Source of the DNA: Paraburkholderia largidicola
GTDB lineage: Bacteria; Pseudomonadota; Gammaproteobacteria; Burkholderiales; Burkholderiaceae
Direction: 5' to 3'
DNA: 64,000 bases
Assembly (NCBI RefSeq): GCF_013426895.1
Contig: NZ_AP023176.1
Coordinates: 62,001-126,000, forward strand
Position numbers and translations under genes: made by a program. Numbering within the stretch: the stretch's first letter is position 1; each line of letters starts with the position of its first letter. Under the pieces are notes generated by a model. That model saw only the letters and a program-made list of their open reading frames with translations, was not told the origin of the DNA and did not search any database. Shown here piece after piece: positions 44,066 through 52,810 of this stretch.

Positions 44066-44704
44066 TCAACTGCTCGCAGGCAGCAACCGCCGGTATTTGT
44101 CGAGCACGCGCGGCACATACGAACGCGTTTCGGGAAACGACGGAATCCTGTAGCCCGCGCGTATCACCGCGTTCTCGCCCGCGTTGTACGCAGCGAGCGC
44201 CAGTTCCATATCGTCCTTGAAGAGATCGAGCAAAAAGCGCAGATAGCGGGCGCCCGCAAGCACGTTGTCGCGCGGATTGAACATGTCGCCATCGGAGAAG
44301 CGGCGCGCCGTGTCCGGCATCAACTGCATGAGGCCCAGTGCCCCTTTGTCGGAGACAGCGTTGGGGTTGTAGCGCGATTCGACGTCGATGACCGCGCGCA
44401 ACAGTTCGGGCTGCAGATGGAAGGTTTCGCTGGCTTCGGCAATCACGGGTTCGAATTGCGAGGCATCGACATGCGTCGATTGCACGGGCTGTTTCGCGCG
44501 GCCCGGTGACGGCGGCGACGCGACGATCACCGACATGCCCGTCTTGCCCGGCATATCGGTCAGCACGATTGCGCCCGTGCTGTCGACCTTGCCGAAAATA
44601 TCGGCGTGCGCGGACTGCGCCAGAGCCAGACCGAGCACGACGGCCGACAAAACGAATGGCGCGGATGCCATAGGTGCCGGTCGTGTCGCTGCGTGCACGC
44701 GCAT
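44066..44704 (-). CDS. Soluble lytic transglycosylase-like protein (DUF4124 plus SLT)
   Basis: This 212-residue exported enzyme cuts peptidoglycan. The signal peptide ends in QSAHAD, and a DUF4124-like patch (IFGKVDSTGAIVLTDMPGKTG) follows. The SLT domain has catalytic Glu in LRAVIDVESRYNPNAVSDKGALGLMQLMPDTARRF and the AAYNAGENAV motif. The ATG at 44704 has GGAGATCCATC before it; longer starts are unlikely. It is convergent with the cytochrome gene. In secretion loci such enzymes open peptidoglycan for the machine, so it fits the neighbouring secretion cluster. Confidence 0.9.
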   Translation of the reverse strand: MRVHAATRPAPMASAPFVLSAVVLGLALAQSAHADIFGKVDSTGAIVLTDMPGKTGMSVIVASPPSPGRAKQPVQSTHVDASQFEPVIAEASETFHLQPELLRAVIDVESRYNPNAVSDKGALGLMQLMPDTARRFSDGDMFNPRDNVLAGARYLRFLLDLFKDDMELALAAYNAGENAVIRAGYRIPSFPETRSYVPRVLDKYRRLLPASS

Positions 44705-45258
44705 GATGGATCTCCGCTCGTGCTCTGATTGTGGTGCGCAGTCCAGACGCCAGCAATGGGGCGATCTCCCCTTTTTCTGAGGCGAACGCGGAGGGCTTTC
44801 ACCCACTGTACAGAAACGTTACAGGTGAGGCGGTTGCCGCAAGGGCGAATTCGTCGGGAGTTTTGGCGCGCATGGGCGCGCAAAGAAAGAAACCCGAAGC
44901 GGAGCATACCGTTGGGGTGAAAACTACCTGTTAACTCGCATCTCACTGCTGAACGGGACTTTTTCCAAAGTATTACGGGCGCGTGAAACGGAAAGAAATT
45001 GATCAGGATTGAAACGTTTTTGCGCGCAAAAATTACCGATCTTTGACGGTTTTCAAATAGTCAGGCACGCATGCAGGTTCTGCGCGTATGGCAAGCTCCT
45101 TGCTCTTTCTGAGCCGGGCGCAGGCCTGACAGGGTATTGCCGGCATGCGTTAGCATAACGAAATATATACGTAATGTTCGAGAAAGTAACAATCGAAAGA
45201 AGAAGAATTTTGTGCTCGCTATGTATGGCACGCACACTTACCAGACGAGGAGCCGACC
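44705..45258. promoter_or_regulatory. AT-rich divergent control region with palindrome TTTTTGCGCGCAAAAA
   Basis: This 554-base gap separates the transglycosylase and the first response-regulator gene and has unusually AT-rich stretches (45140-45240). A 16-base palindrome TTTTTGCGCGCAAAAA lies at 45017-45032; its 12-base core TTTGCGCGCAAA recurs at 59385-59396. AAATATATACG near 45160 could be a promoter -10 region. No gene is seen. Confidence 0.5.
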
Positions 45259-46050
45259 GTGAACATCAAACATCGCGTGATCATCGCAGAGGACCACGAC
45301 CTGCTGCGCAACGGATTGCGTTCGATGCTGTCGGCGCAAAGCGAATATGAAGTAGTGGGCGAGGCGCGCGATGGGAAGGAAGCGTGTCAGCTCGCCATGT
45401 CGCTGGCACCCGACCTGATCCTGATGGATCTGTCGATGCGCGGCATGAACGGCATCGACGCGACGGCAGCGATCAAGCGTCGCTCGCCGCTCGTGCACAT
45501 CATCGCGTTGACCGTGCATCAGAGCGAGGAATACGTGCGCGAGGCGTTGCGCGCGGGTGTCGACGGTTACGTGCTGAAGGATGTGTCGTTCGACGAACTG
45601 CTCTTCGCGATGCGCACGGTCATGCAGGGCAAGAAACATCTGAGCGCGGACGTCTATGGCTTCATGGTCGATTCGTTCGTGACGGGTCGCGAGATCGCCG
45701 CGCCGAAGAAAGCATGGGACCTGTTGACGGCCCGCGAACGCAGCGTGTTGAAGCTGATCGCGGAAGGGCGGACCAACCGGCAGGTGGGCCAGTATCTGAA
45801 CCTGAGTCCGAAAACGATCGAGAAGTATCGCGCGAGCGTGATGCACAAGCTTGCGATCGAGAACGTGACGGAGCTCGTGCTTGCGGCGATCAGCATGGGC
45901 CTGCTGACTTCACTCGCGTCGAAATGCGCGGAGCCCGAGACGGACGGCGGGCTGTATCGCTTGCCCGTTGCAGGCACACAGACGGACGGCGCAGCGGGCG
46001 AAGCGGAGAAAGGTGCATTGCCGCACATGAGCGGCACGGCGGCGGGCTAG
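45259..46050 (+). CDS. NarL/FixJ-family response regulator 1
   Basis: This is a 263-residue response regulator. The receiver domain holds [18 protein letters not shown] and the phospho-acceptor Asp57 in DLILMDLSM, with conserved Thr (ALTVHQSEE) and Lys (GYVLKDVS). The LuxR-type DNA-binding domain is at the C-terminus ([56 protein letters not shown]), with a Gly/Ala-rich tail after it. It is paired with the sensor kinase encoded just downstream on the opposite strand. A close relative lies at 48544. The start ATG follows GAGGAGCC. It likely controls the copper-oxidase or secretion genes. Confidence 0.93.
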   Translation: MNIKHRVIIAEDHDLLRNGLRSMLSAQSEYEVVGEARDGKEACQLAMSLAPDLILMDLSMRGMNGIDATAAIKRRSPLVHIIALTVHQSEEYVREALRAGVDGYVLKDVSFDELLFAMRTVMQGKKHLSADVYGFMVDSFVTGREIAAPKKAWDLLTARERSVLKLIAEGRTNRQVGQYLNLSPKTIEKYRASVMHKLAIENVTELVLAAISMGLLTSLASKCAEPETDGGLYRLPVAGTQTDGAAGEAEKGALPHMSGTAAG

Positions 46051-46092
46051 CCGGGACATGCGTGCGCTTCACGCGGCATGCCACGCGAGGCG

Positions 46093-47226
46093 CTACAGAG
46101 GCCAGCATGCCGAGACTTCGGTGCCGTCGTCCCGGATGGCGTTCACGGCGAACGTGCCGCCTTGCGTTTCGACGCGATGCTGCATGCCCGTCAGACCCAG
46201 GCCGTTCGAGCGGGCGTCGTCCGTGCGAAGCGGGCGTGCGTCGTAGCCCGTTCCATTGTCGCGTATGGTCAGCAGCAGGTGCGATGCGTTGCGCTGCAGC
46301 TCGACGCGAATCTCCGAAGCAGCCGCATGCTTGACGATGTTATTGAGCGCTTCCTGCACCACGCGAAAGATATCCGCCTTGAGATGATCGGGAATTTCGC
46401 CGTCTTCGATGCCGCATGAAAACATCACTCGCAGCGTTTCGATGCTTTGCTGAACACGCCGGCAGAGCGCACTCAACGCGGCAGGCAGGCCGAGGCGCTC
46501 CAGCGCGAGCGGCCTCAGTTCTCCGCATATCTGCCGCATTTCGCCGATGGTGTCGCGTATCTGCAGGACGGTTGCGTCGAGCAGTTGCGCTGCGTCGTCG
46601 GCCTGGCCCCGGCGCAAACGCATACGCGCGTCTTCCACCATCAGCTTGATCAGCGTCAGCGCCTGGCCCATGCCGTCGTGAAGCTCGGCGGCAAGACGCT
46701 CGCGTTCGCGCTGCTGTCCCATGGTGAGCCAGGTCGTGGGCTGGCGCGCGTCGTCGGCAGGCGGCTGGGCGCTTCGGGACTTCTCTCCGCGCAGCGACGG
46801 GAGCGGCTCGGCGAACAGCATCAGCCGGAGCAGCGCACCGCCTTGGCTCGGTGCAAACGTCTGCTGGTACACGTGCAAAGGCATTCGATGGCCGGTGCGG
46901 CCCGTGAGCGTGACGTCGAATGTGCGGAACACGTGATCCGCGCTGTCGCGCATCTGCGCTTCGACGGCCGCGCAATCTTCTTCATGCGCGAGGTCCGCGA
47001 GACGCTTGCCGGCGAGATCGGCGCTCGCATAACCGAGTAGCGCGGCGGCGCTGCGATTCGTGCTGACGATCGCGCCTTCGCTGGTCGTCAGGGCGAGCGC
47101 GGCGCCGCGCGCGTCGCTGACGTGCGCCGTCTGCTGCGTATGGCGCATGGCGTTGCCCAGCTTGCGCATCGCGTCGATCAGATCACGCAGCTTGAGGGGC
47201 GGTTCAGGCGACGTAGTGGCATGCAT
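46093..47226 (-). CDS. Cytoplasmic sensor histidine kinase (HisKA_3/HATPase)
   Basis: This 377-residue kinase has no membrane segment. It has a PAS-like domain near residues 45-140 (TTSEGAIVSTNRSAAALLGYASADLAGKRL), then a HisKA_3 dimerisation segment with phospho-acceptor His183 in ERERLAAELHDGMGQALTLIKLM, then an ATPase domain (VVQEALNNIVKHAAASEIRVEL and IRDNGTGYDARPL, GLGLTGMQHRV). It is the NarX/DegS type that works with NarL-type regulators. The ATG at 47226 has GGGAG before it, whereas the longer open frame starts are weak. It converges with regulator 1 and is divergent from the SCO1 gene. Its signal may be redox or a soluble ligand bound by the PAS domain. Confidence 0.9.
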   Translation of the reverse strand: MHATTSPEPPLKLRDLIDAMRKLGNAMRHTQQTAHVSDARGAALALTTSEGAIVSTNRSAAALLGYASADLAGKRLADLAHEEDCAAVEAQMRDSADHVFRTFDVTLTGRTGHRMPLHVYQQTFAPSQGGALLRLMLFAEPLPSLRGEKSRSAQPPADDARQPTTWLTMGQQRERERLAAELHDGMGQALTLIKLMVEDARMRLRRGQADDAAQLLDATVLQIRDTIGEMRQICGELRPLALERLGLPAALSALCRRVQQSIETLRVMFSCGIEDGEIPDHLKADIFRVVQEALNNIVKHAAASEIRVELQRNASHLLLTIRDNGTGYDARPLRTDDARSNGLGLTGMQHRVETQGGTFAVNAIRDDGTEVSACWPL

Positions 47227-47503
47227 GGGCGCTCCCGTCTGGTTGACCTGAAAAACTCTGAAGCCGCCATCGGATTGTAGGCCGCGCGCCACGCCCGCGG
47301 CAACGGGGCACGTGCTGCGTTTCGTACGGGGAACACCCGCACCGTCTTACGCGGGGTATTACGCTGGTAGAACTCTCCTACTGTGCTTTGGGGAGCTTCA
47401 TCCAATGACGTCCCCCACACGATTGACGAGACTGGTCGAGCAAGGGCGAATTGCGCGCCGTGCCCTGGTTCGCAGCCCGTTGCTTCATGAAGAGGAGGTC
47501 GCG

Positions 47504-48520
47504 ATGAACACCCACAGGCTCGTAATCGGTGCGCTCATTCTGACGGGCGCGGGATTGACGGCGCTACCCGTGTTGAGCGCCGGGGAAGAACAGGCGCCCG
47601 CAGCCGATGCGGCGATGACGGCGCAACATCACGATGCCTCGATGAACATGGACGAGGCGAAAGGCGATGACCCGATCGCCGGGACGGTTGCCAAAGACAA
47701 GGCAGCGCAAGACAACGCGCCGAACAGTGCCGCGCTACAAGGCATGACGGCGAAGCAACGCGTGATGAAGGAAGCGGCAGCGGCGCAGGCAGCAGCAAAA
47801 GCCACAGAAGAAAAAGACATCGCGACGGACGCCGCCGCCGCGCACGAGGCCCACGCAATGCCGGCAGACATGCCGATGGACAACATGCCGATGCCCGCCG
47901 CGCATGACACGGCCGCGCCCGCGGACGCCATGCCCACGCACGACGAACAGTCGAAAGACAAGCTTCACTCGATGTCCGGCGAGCACGAGATGCATGCGCA
48001 TCATCACGACATGGCGCCAGGCACGACACGCACCACGGCGGACTACGCGTTGCCGCCCGTCACGCTGGTGCGCGACGACGGCGAGTCCGTTTCGCTGGTC
48101 GACGAACTGAACGACGGCCGCCCCGTGGTGTTGACGTTCATCTACACGTCGTGCACGACGATCTGCCCGATGGTCAGTCAGACTTTCGAGCAATTGCAGG
48201 AGGAACTCGGCAGCGAGCGCGACAACGTGCATATGGTGTCGATCTCGATCGACCCCGAAGAGGACACGCCCGCGCGCCTCAAGGCCTACGCTGAGCGCTT
48301 CGGTGCGGGGCCGGAATGGCAGTACTACACGGGCACGGTGGAAGCGAGCGTCGCCGCGCAGCGCGCCTTCAACGTCTATCGCGGCGACAAGATGAACCAC
48401 ACGGCCGTCGCGTTCTTCCGCGCCGCGCCGGGCAAGCCGTGGCTGCGCCTGGACGGTCTCGCGACTCCCGACGAACTGTTGAGCGCCTACCACGAAATCG
48501 TCGCCCGCAACGGTTCGTGA
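47504..48520 (+). CDS. SCO1/SenC-family copper chaperone with a His/Met-rich linker
   Basis: This 338-residue protein belongs to the SCO family, which bind copper and help load copper sites. The CxxxC motif CTTIC (Cys217, Cys221) and the conserved His (NHTAVAFF, His299) are present in the C-terminal thioredoxin fold. An N-terminal signal anchor precedes a long linker (residues 25-175) rich in His and Met: AQHHDASMNMDEAK, MPADMPMDNMPMPAAHD and HEMHAHHHDMAPG. This linker looks able to bind extra copper. The ATG at 47504 has GAGGAGGTCGCG in front. Its place beside the copper-oxidase and regulator genes fits copper delivery to these oxidases. Confidence 0.9.
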   Translation: MNTHRLVIGALILTGAGLTALPVLSAGEEQAPAADAAMTAQHHDASMNMDEAKGDDPIAGTVAKDKAAQDNAPNSAALQGMTAKQRVMKEAAAAQAAAKATEEKDIATDAAAAHEAHAMPADMPMDNMPMPAAHDTAAPADAMPTHDEQSKDKLHSMSGEHEMHAHHHDMAPGTTRTTADYALPPVTLVRDDGESVSLVDELNDGRPVVLTFIYTSCTTICPMVSQTFEQLQEELGSERDNVHMVSISIDPEEDTPARLKAYAERFGAGPEWQYYTGTVEASVAAQRAFNVYRGDKMNHTAVAFFRAAPGKPWLRLDGLATPDELLSAYHEIVARNGS

Positions 48521-48543
48521 ACCCGCCGCGCGGAGGTGTCAAC

Positions 48544-49236
48544 GTGGAGAAGATCCACCGGGTGCTGATCGCCGAAGACCAGCCGCTGCTGCGCGGAGGG
48601 CTGTGCTCGATGGTCCGCGCGTTGCAGCACTACAGCGTCGCAGGCGAGGCGGGCGACGGCGTCGAGGCGTGCAGCCTCGCCGCGACGCTGATGCCAGACC
48701 TGATCCTGATGGACCTGTCGATGCCCGGCAGAAGCGGCGTCGAGGCGATCGCGCATATCAAGCGGCAGGCGCCGCAGATCAGGATCATCGCGCTGACCAT
48801 TCACGCGAGCGATATGCATATGCGCGAGGCGCTGGCGGCGGGTGTCGATGGCTATGTGCTCAAGGACGCGGCGTTCGACGAGCTTGTCGAGGCGATGCGT
48901 CTGGTCATGCTCGGCCAGCGCAATGCCACGCTCGACGAATACGGCGCACGGCAGCGCGAGCCGCGTGGCCAGCCTCCGGACGGGCAGCATGCGCAGAGGT
49001 GGAGCGCGCTGACCTGCCGCGAGCGCGTCGTGCTGCGTCTCGTTGCCGAGGGCTGCACCAATCGCGAAGTGGGCGAGCAACTGCGCCTGAGTCCAAAAAC
49101 CATCGAGAAACATCGCGCCAGCCTGATGCGCAAGCTCGGCGTATCGAATGCGACGGGGCTCGTGCACGCGGCGCTCGATCTCGGCGTGCTCGCGCTGCCC
49201 GAGGATACGGGCAATGGGTTGAACTACTTCGTTTGA
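48544..49236 (+). CDS. NarL/FixJ-family response regulator 2
   Basis: This 230-residue response regulator is a paralog of the one at 45259. Asp57 is in [18 protein letters not shown]; the Lys is in GYVLKDAAF; and the LuxR-type helix-turn-helix runs [60 protein letters not shown] chose the GTG at 48544 because GGAGG lies before it; the in-frame frame upstream is not protein-like. It starts 23 bases after the SCO1 gene, so it is probably in the same transcript. It precedes the secretion cluster, which it likely regulates. Confidence 0.92.
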   Translation: MEKIHRVLIAEDQPLLRGGLCSMVRALQHYSVAGEAGDGVEACSLAATLMPDLILMDLSMPGRSGVEAIAHIKRQAPQIRIIALTIHASDMHMREALAAGVDGYVLKDAAFDELVEAMRLVMLGQRNATLDEYGARQREPRGQPPDGQHAQRWSALTCRERVVLRLVAEGCTNREVGEQLRLSPKTIEKHRASLMRKLGVSNATGLVHAALDLGVLALPEDTGNGLNYFV

Positions 49237-49374
49237 ACGGCAAAGAACTGGAGGGTCTTTACCCATCTGTTTGCACGAGTCTCCCTACTTCGCGCCCATG
49301 CGGGCCTGAACAAGAATGCTCACAGGCGTCCGGCCTGCGCGACACGCGCGGCATTCCACAGGGAGGACCACACC

Positions 49375-49842
49375 GTGAGCGACATCCCGTTCATGTCCAC
49401 ATGCGGCAGATCCATCGATACGCATGCACGGCAAGCAGTGCGCGAGAAAGGCTTCACGCTGCTCGAACTGCTGGTGGTCATGGTCATCATCGGCCTGCTG
49501 GCGGGTCTCGTCGCTCCGCGCTACTTCGAGCAGATCGGCAAGTCGAACACGAAGATCGCGCGCGCGCAGATCGAATCGCTCGGCAAGGCGCTCGATCAAT
49601 TCCGGCTCGACGTCGGCGCGTATCCGACCACGGAACAGGGCCTGCAGGCGCTGATGACAAAGCCGCAAGATGCGCCGCACTGGAGCGGCCCCTATCTGCA
49701 GAAGGCCGTGCCGCCCGATCCGTGGGACCGCCCCTATCAGTATCGCGCGCCCGGCGAACACGCCGACTACGACCTGTATTCGTACGGCAAGGACGGCCAG
49801 CCGGGCGGCTCGGGCGAGAACTCGGACGTGACGTCCTGGTGA
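49375..49842 (+). CDS. gspG: Type II secretion major pseudopilin GspG
   Basis: This is the main subunit of the pseudopilus, 155 residues. The prepilin leader ends in EKGFTLLELLVVMVIIGLLAG, with Phe at the processing site and Glu at position +5. The C-terminal part has AYPTTEQGLQALMTKP, WSGPYLQKAVPPDPWDRPYQYRAPGEHADYDLYSYGKDGQPGGSGENSDV, which is the calcium-binding core typical of GspG. GTG start with GGGAGG before it. It begins the secretion cluster; the prepilin peptidase must come from elsewhere. Confidence 0.95.
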   Translation: MSDIPFMSTCGRSIDTHARQAVREKGFTLLELLVVMVIIGLLAGLVAPRYFEQIGKSNTKIARAQIESLGKALDQFRLDVGAYPTTEQGLQALMTKPQDAPHWSGPYLQKAVPPDPWDRPYQYRAPGEHADYDLYSYGKDGQPGGSGENSDVTSW

Positions 49843-49862
49843 ACGGTGCGAGGAGAAGCGAC

Positions 49863-51065
49863 GTGAAGTATGTGCTGCGGGTCTTCGATACGAACGGGGC
49901 GGTGCAGACGGTGCACGTCGAGAGCGATTCGACGGCGGCGGCCGCGTCTCTCGCTCGCGCGCGCGGGCTGCGTGTCGTATCGGTGCGCGGCGAGCGCGGC
50001 CGCGCGCGGTTGCGCCTGCGCACGCCTGCGCTCGCGCGCGGCAAGTTCAATGTCGAACTGTTCGCGCGCGAACTCGCGGCGCTGCTTTCGGCGGGCGTCG
50101 GTGTGGTCGATGCGTTGCGCACGCTCGCGAGCAACGAGCGCCGCGAACGTTCCGCCGCCGTGTATCGCGGGCTGTTGCGACGGCTCGAAGAAGGTCAGTC
50201 GTTGTCGGCGGCGCTCGAACAGGCCAGCGACGTGTTCCCCGCCGTGCTCGTCGCCTGTGTGAAAGCGAGCGAGCAGACGGGCGGTCTTGCAGACAGTCTC
50301 ACGCGCTATTCGCGCAACAGCGCGATGCTGCATGAACTGCGAGGACGGGTCGTGTCCGCGGCGATCTATCCGACGGTGCTGCTCGTGGTTGGCGCGGTAG
50401 TCGTGCTCTTTCTGTTGGGCTTCGTCGTCCCGCGCTTCGCGACGCTGCTCGAACATAGCGGGCGCGAACTACCGCTTCTTTCTCAACTGCTGATCGCGTG
50501 GGGCAGCATGGTTCACGCGCATGGCAAGGAACTCGCAATCGGCTTTGCCGTGTTCGCGTTCGTTGCGTCGATCGTGCTGCGCCGTCCTTCCGCGCGCGAC
50601 TGGATTGCCGACCGCATGCTCGCGTTGCCGGGCATCGGCGAATACTTTCGTGTGTTCCGTCAATCGCAATTCTTCCGCACCACGGCGATGCTCGTCGACG
50701 GCGGCATCCCGGCCATCCGTGCATTCGATCTCGCGCGCGGACTCGTCGGTCGTTCCGATCAGGCATCGCTTGCGGGTGCGCTCGACCAGGTGCGCAACGG
50801 CGCAAAGATCTCCGACGCGTTCCAGCAGGCGTCGCTGGCTGATGCGATCACGTATCGGCTGTTGACCGTCGCGGAGAAAACGGGCGGGCTCGGCCCCGTG
50901 CTCGACCGGATCGCGGCGTTTCAGGAATCACAGGTGGCGCGTGCAATCGATCTGATCTCACGGCTGATCGAGCCCGCGATGATGATCTTCATTGGCATTG
51001 TGATCGGCGGCATTGTCGTGCTGATGTACATGCCGATCTTCGAAATCGCATCGAGCGTTCAATAG
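49863..51065 (+). CDS. gspF: Type II secretion inner membrane platform protein GspF
   Basis: This 400-residue membrane protein has the two GspF-type domains. The first runs FNVELFARELAALLSAGVGVVDALRTLASNE and ends with three membrane segments (SAAIYPTVLLVVGAVVVLFLLGFVVPRF and ELAIGFAVFAFVASIVLRRPS). The second has FRQSQFFRTTAMLVDGGIPAIRAF, VAEKTGGLGPVLDRIAAFQE and the closing IFIGIVIGGIVVLMYMPIFEIASSVQ. It forms the platform for the ATPase GspE. GTG start with GAGGAG before it; 20 bases separate it from gspG. Confidence 0.95.
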   Translation: MKYVLRVFDTNGAVQTVHVESDSTAAAASLARARGLRVVSVRGERGRARLRLRTPALARGKFNVELFARELAALLSAGVGVVDALRTLASNERRERSAAVYRGLLRRLEEGQSLSAALEQASDVFPAVLVACVKASEQTGGLADSLTRYSRNSAMLHELRGRVVSAAIYPTVLLVVGAVVVLFLLGFVVPRFATLLEHSGRELPLLSQLLIAWGSMVHAHGKELAIGFAVFAFVASIVLRRPSARDWIADRMLALPGIGEYFRVFRQSQFFRTTAMLVDGGIPAIRAFDLARGLVGRSDQASLAGALDQVRNGAKISDAFQQASLADAITYRLLTVAEKTGGLGPVLDRIAAFQESQVARAIDLISRLIEPAMMIFIGIVIGGIVVLMYMPIFEIASSVQ

Positions 51066-51079
51066 CAGGCGAGGATGTC

Positions 51080-52810
51080 ATGGACACGGCGAGCATGGCG
51101 AACGGCATCGGCGGGACGGGCGGCGTCGACCTGCGCGACGCGCTGCGCACCCTCGCCGAGCGTCATGGCTCGGGTCTGCGCGCGCTCGAAGATCTGCTTA
51201 CGCAAATGCCCATCAGCCCCGACGAGGCGCTGGCGCAACTCGCCGTGCAATGCCACATGCAGCCGGTCACGATGCAGGCGCTGAACGCGCTGCAACCGGA
51301 TTTCGACGTCGTACCGTTCGTCGAGGCGACGACCCGCCTGTGCATCTGCTTTCGCGAGGCCGAAGATTCCGCCGGGGGACGCGGCCTGTTGTTCGTGATC
51401 GCCGATCCGCTCGACCGGCGCACGCGCGGCAGTATCGAGCAACGCATGCGCGCGCGGCCTGCCGTGCCGTATCGCTGGGCGCTCGCGAGCATCGGCGACA
51501 TCACCGCGTGGCTCGCGGTGCGCGAGAAGGACGTGCGCGCGATGGACTCGCTCGCGTTCGATCAGACGACCCAGCATGCCGCCGATCCCGCGTCGCTCGC
51601 GCTGACGCTGCAAGGCATCAGCAACGACGACAGCGCCGTCGTGCGCCTGCTGAATTCGACGATCTACGACGCCCTGAAAATGATGGCGAGCGACATCCAC
51701 CTCGAATGCCGCGCGCATGGGCTGATGATCAAATGCCGCGTCGACGGCGTGCTGACGGTGGTGGGGCGCGTCGAAGGGCGCGACGTCGCGGATCAGGTGC
51801 TGTCGCGCGTGAAAGTCATTTCCGAGCTCGACATCGCCGAGCGCCGCGTGCCGCAGGACGGCCGTTTCAAGGCCGTCTATGCGGGCCGCGAGATCGATTT
51901 TCGCGTGTCGATCATGCCGAACCAGTTCGGCGAAGACGCGGTGCTGCGCATTCTGGACCGTTATCAGCTGTCGCAGGCGTCGGGCGGACTCACGCTCGAA
52001 GCGCTCGGTTTCCAGCAGGAAGATACGCGTTTCATGCGCACGGTTGCGGCGATGCCCTACGGCATGCTGCTCGTCACGGGGCCGACGGGCAGCGGCAAGA
52101 CGACGACGCTCTACGCGATCCTCACGGAGATCAACGACGGACTCGAAAAGATCGTGACCATCGAAGACCCCGTCGAGTATCAGCTGGGCGACATTCTGCA
52201 GATTCCCGTCAACGAGGCAAAAGGGCTGACCTTCGCGCGCGGGCTTCGCTCGATCCTGCGCCATGATCCGGACAAGATCATGGTCGGTGAAATCCGCGAT
52301 CCGGAGACCGCGCAGATTGCCGTGCAGGCGGCATTGACGGGCCACCAGGTTTTCACGACCGTGCACGCGAACAACGTGTTCGACGTGATCGGCCGTTTCA
52401 CGAACATGGACGTCGACCCTTACAGCTTCGTATCGGCACTGAACGGCGTGATTGCGCAACGGCTCTTGCGCCAGTGCTGCCCGGACTGTGTCGCCGAAGA
52501 TACCGTCGATGCCGATGCGCTCGCGCGATCGGGCATCGATCCGGACACGGCGGGCGGCTATCTGTTCCGGCGCGGTATGGGCTGCGCAGCCTGCCGCGGC
52601 AGCGGCTATCGCGGACGGCGCGCCGTCGCGGAAGCGTTGCGGATGGACGACGAACTGCGGCAATTGCTGTCCGAACGCGCGCCGCTTATGCAGATCAAGG
52701 CGGCCGCATTCCGGCAGGGCATGAAGACGCTGCGAAGTGCGGCAGTCAAGCTCGTGCGGCAGGGCGAAACGACTCTCGAGGAGATCAACCGTGTCACCAT
52801 GGTCGATTGA
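51080..52810 (+). CDS. gspE: Type II secretion/type IV pilus assembly ATPase GspE
   Basis: This 576-residue ATPase powers pseudopilus assembly. The N-terminal domain is followed by the catalytic domain: Walker A GPTGSGKTTTLYAI (about residue 334), then IVTIEDPVEYQLGDILQIPVNEAKGLTFARGLRSILRHDPDKIMVGEIRDPETAQIAVQAALTGHQVFTTVHANN. The zinc motif CCPDC and CAACRGSGYRGRR (Cys pairs near 466 and 504) is present. It is standard for GspE or PilB. It starts 14 bases after gspF. Confidence 0.95.
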   Translation: MDTASMANGIGGTGGVDLRDALRTLAERHGSGLRALEDLLTQMPISPDEALAQLAVQCHMQPVTMQALNALQPDFDVVPFVEATTRLCICFREAEDSAGGRGLLFVIADPLDRRTRGSIEQRMRARPAVPYRWALASIGDITAWLAVREKDVRAMDSLAFDQTTQHAADPASLALTLQGISNDDSAVVRLLNSTIYDALKMMASDIHLECRAHGLMIKCRVDGVLTVVGRVEGRDVADQVLSRVKVISELDIAERRVPQDGRFKAVYAGREIDFRVSIMPNQFGEDAVLRILDRYQLSQASGGLTLEALGFQQEDTRFMRTVAAMPYGMLLVTGPTGSGKTTTLYAILTEINDGLEKIVTIEDPVEYQLGDILQIPVNEAKGLTFARGLRSILRHDPDKIMVGEIRDPETAQIAVQAALTGHQVFTTVHANNVFDVIGRFTNMDVDPYSFVSALNGVIAQRLLRQCCPDCVAEDTVDADALARSGIDPDTAGGYLFRRGMGCAACRGSGYRGRRAVAEALRMDDELRQLLSERAPLMQIKAAAFRQGMKTLRSAAVKLVRQGETTLEEINRVTMVD

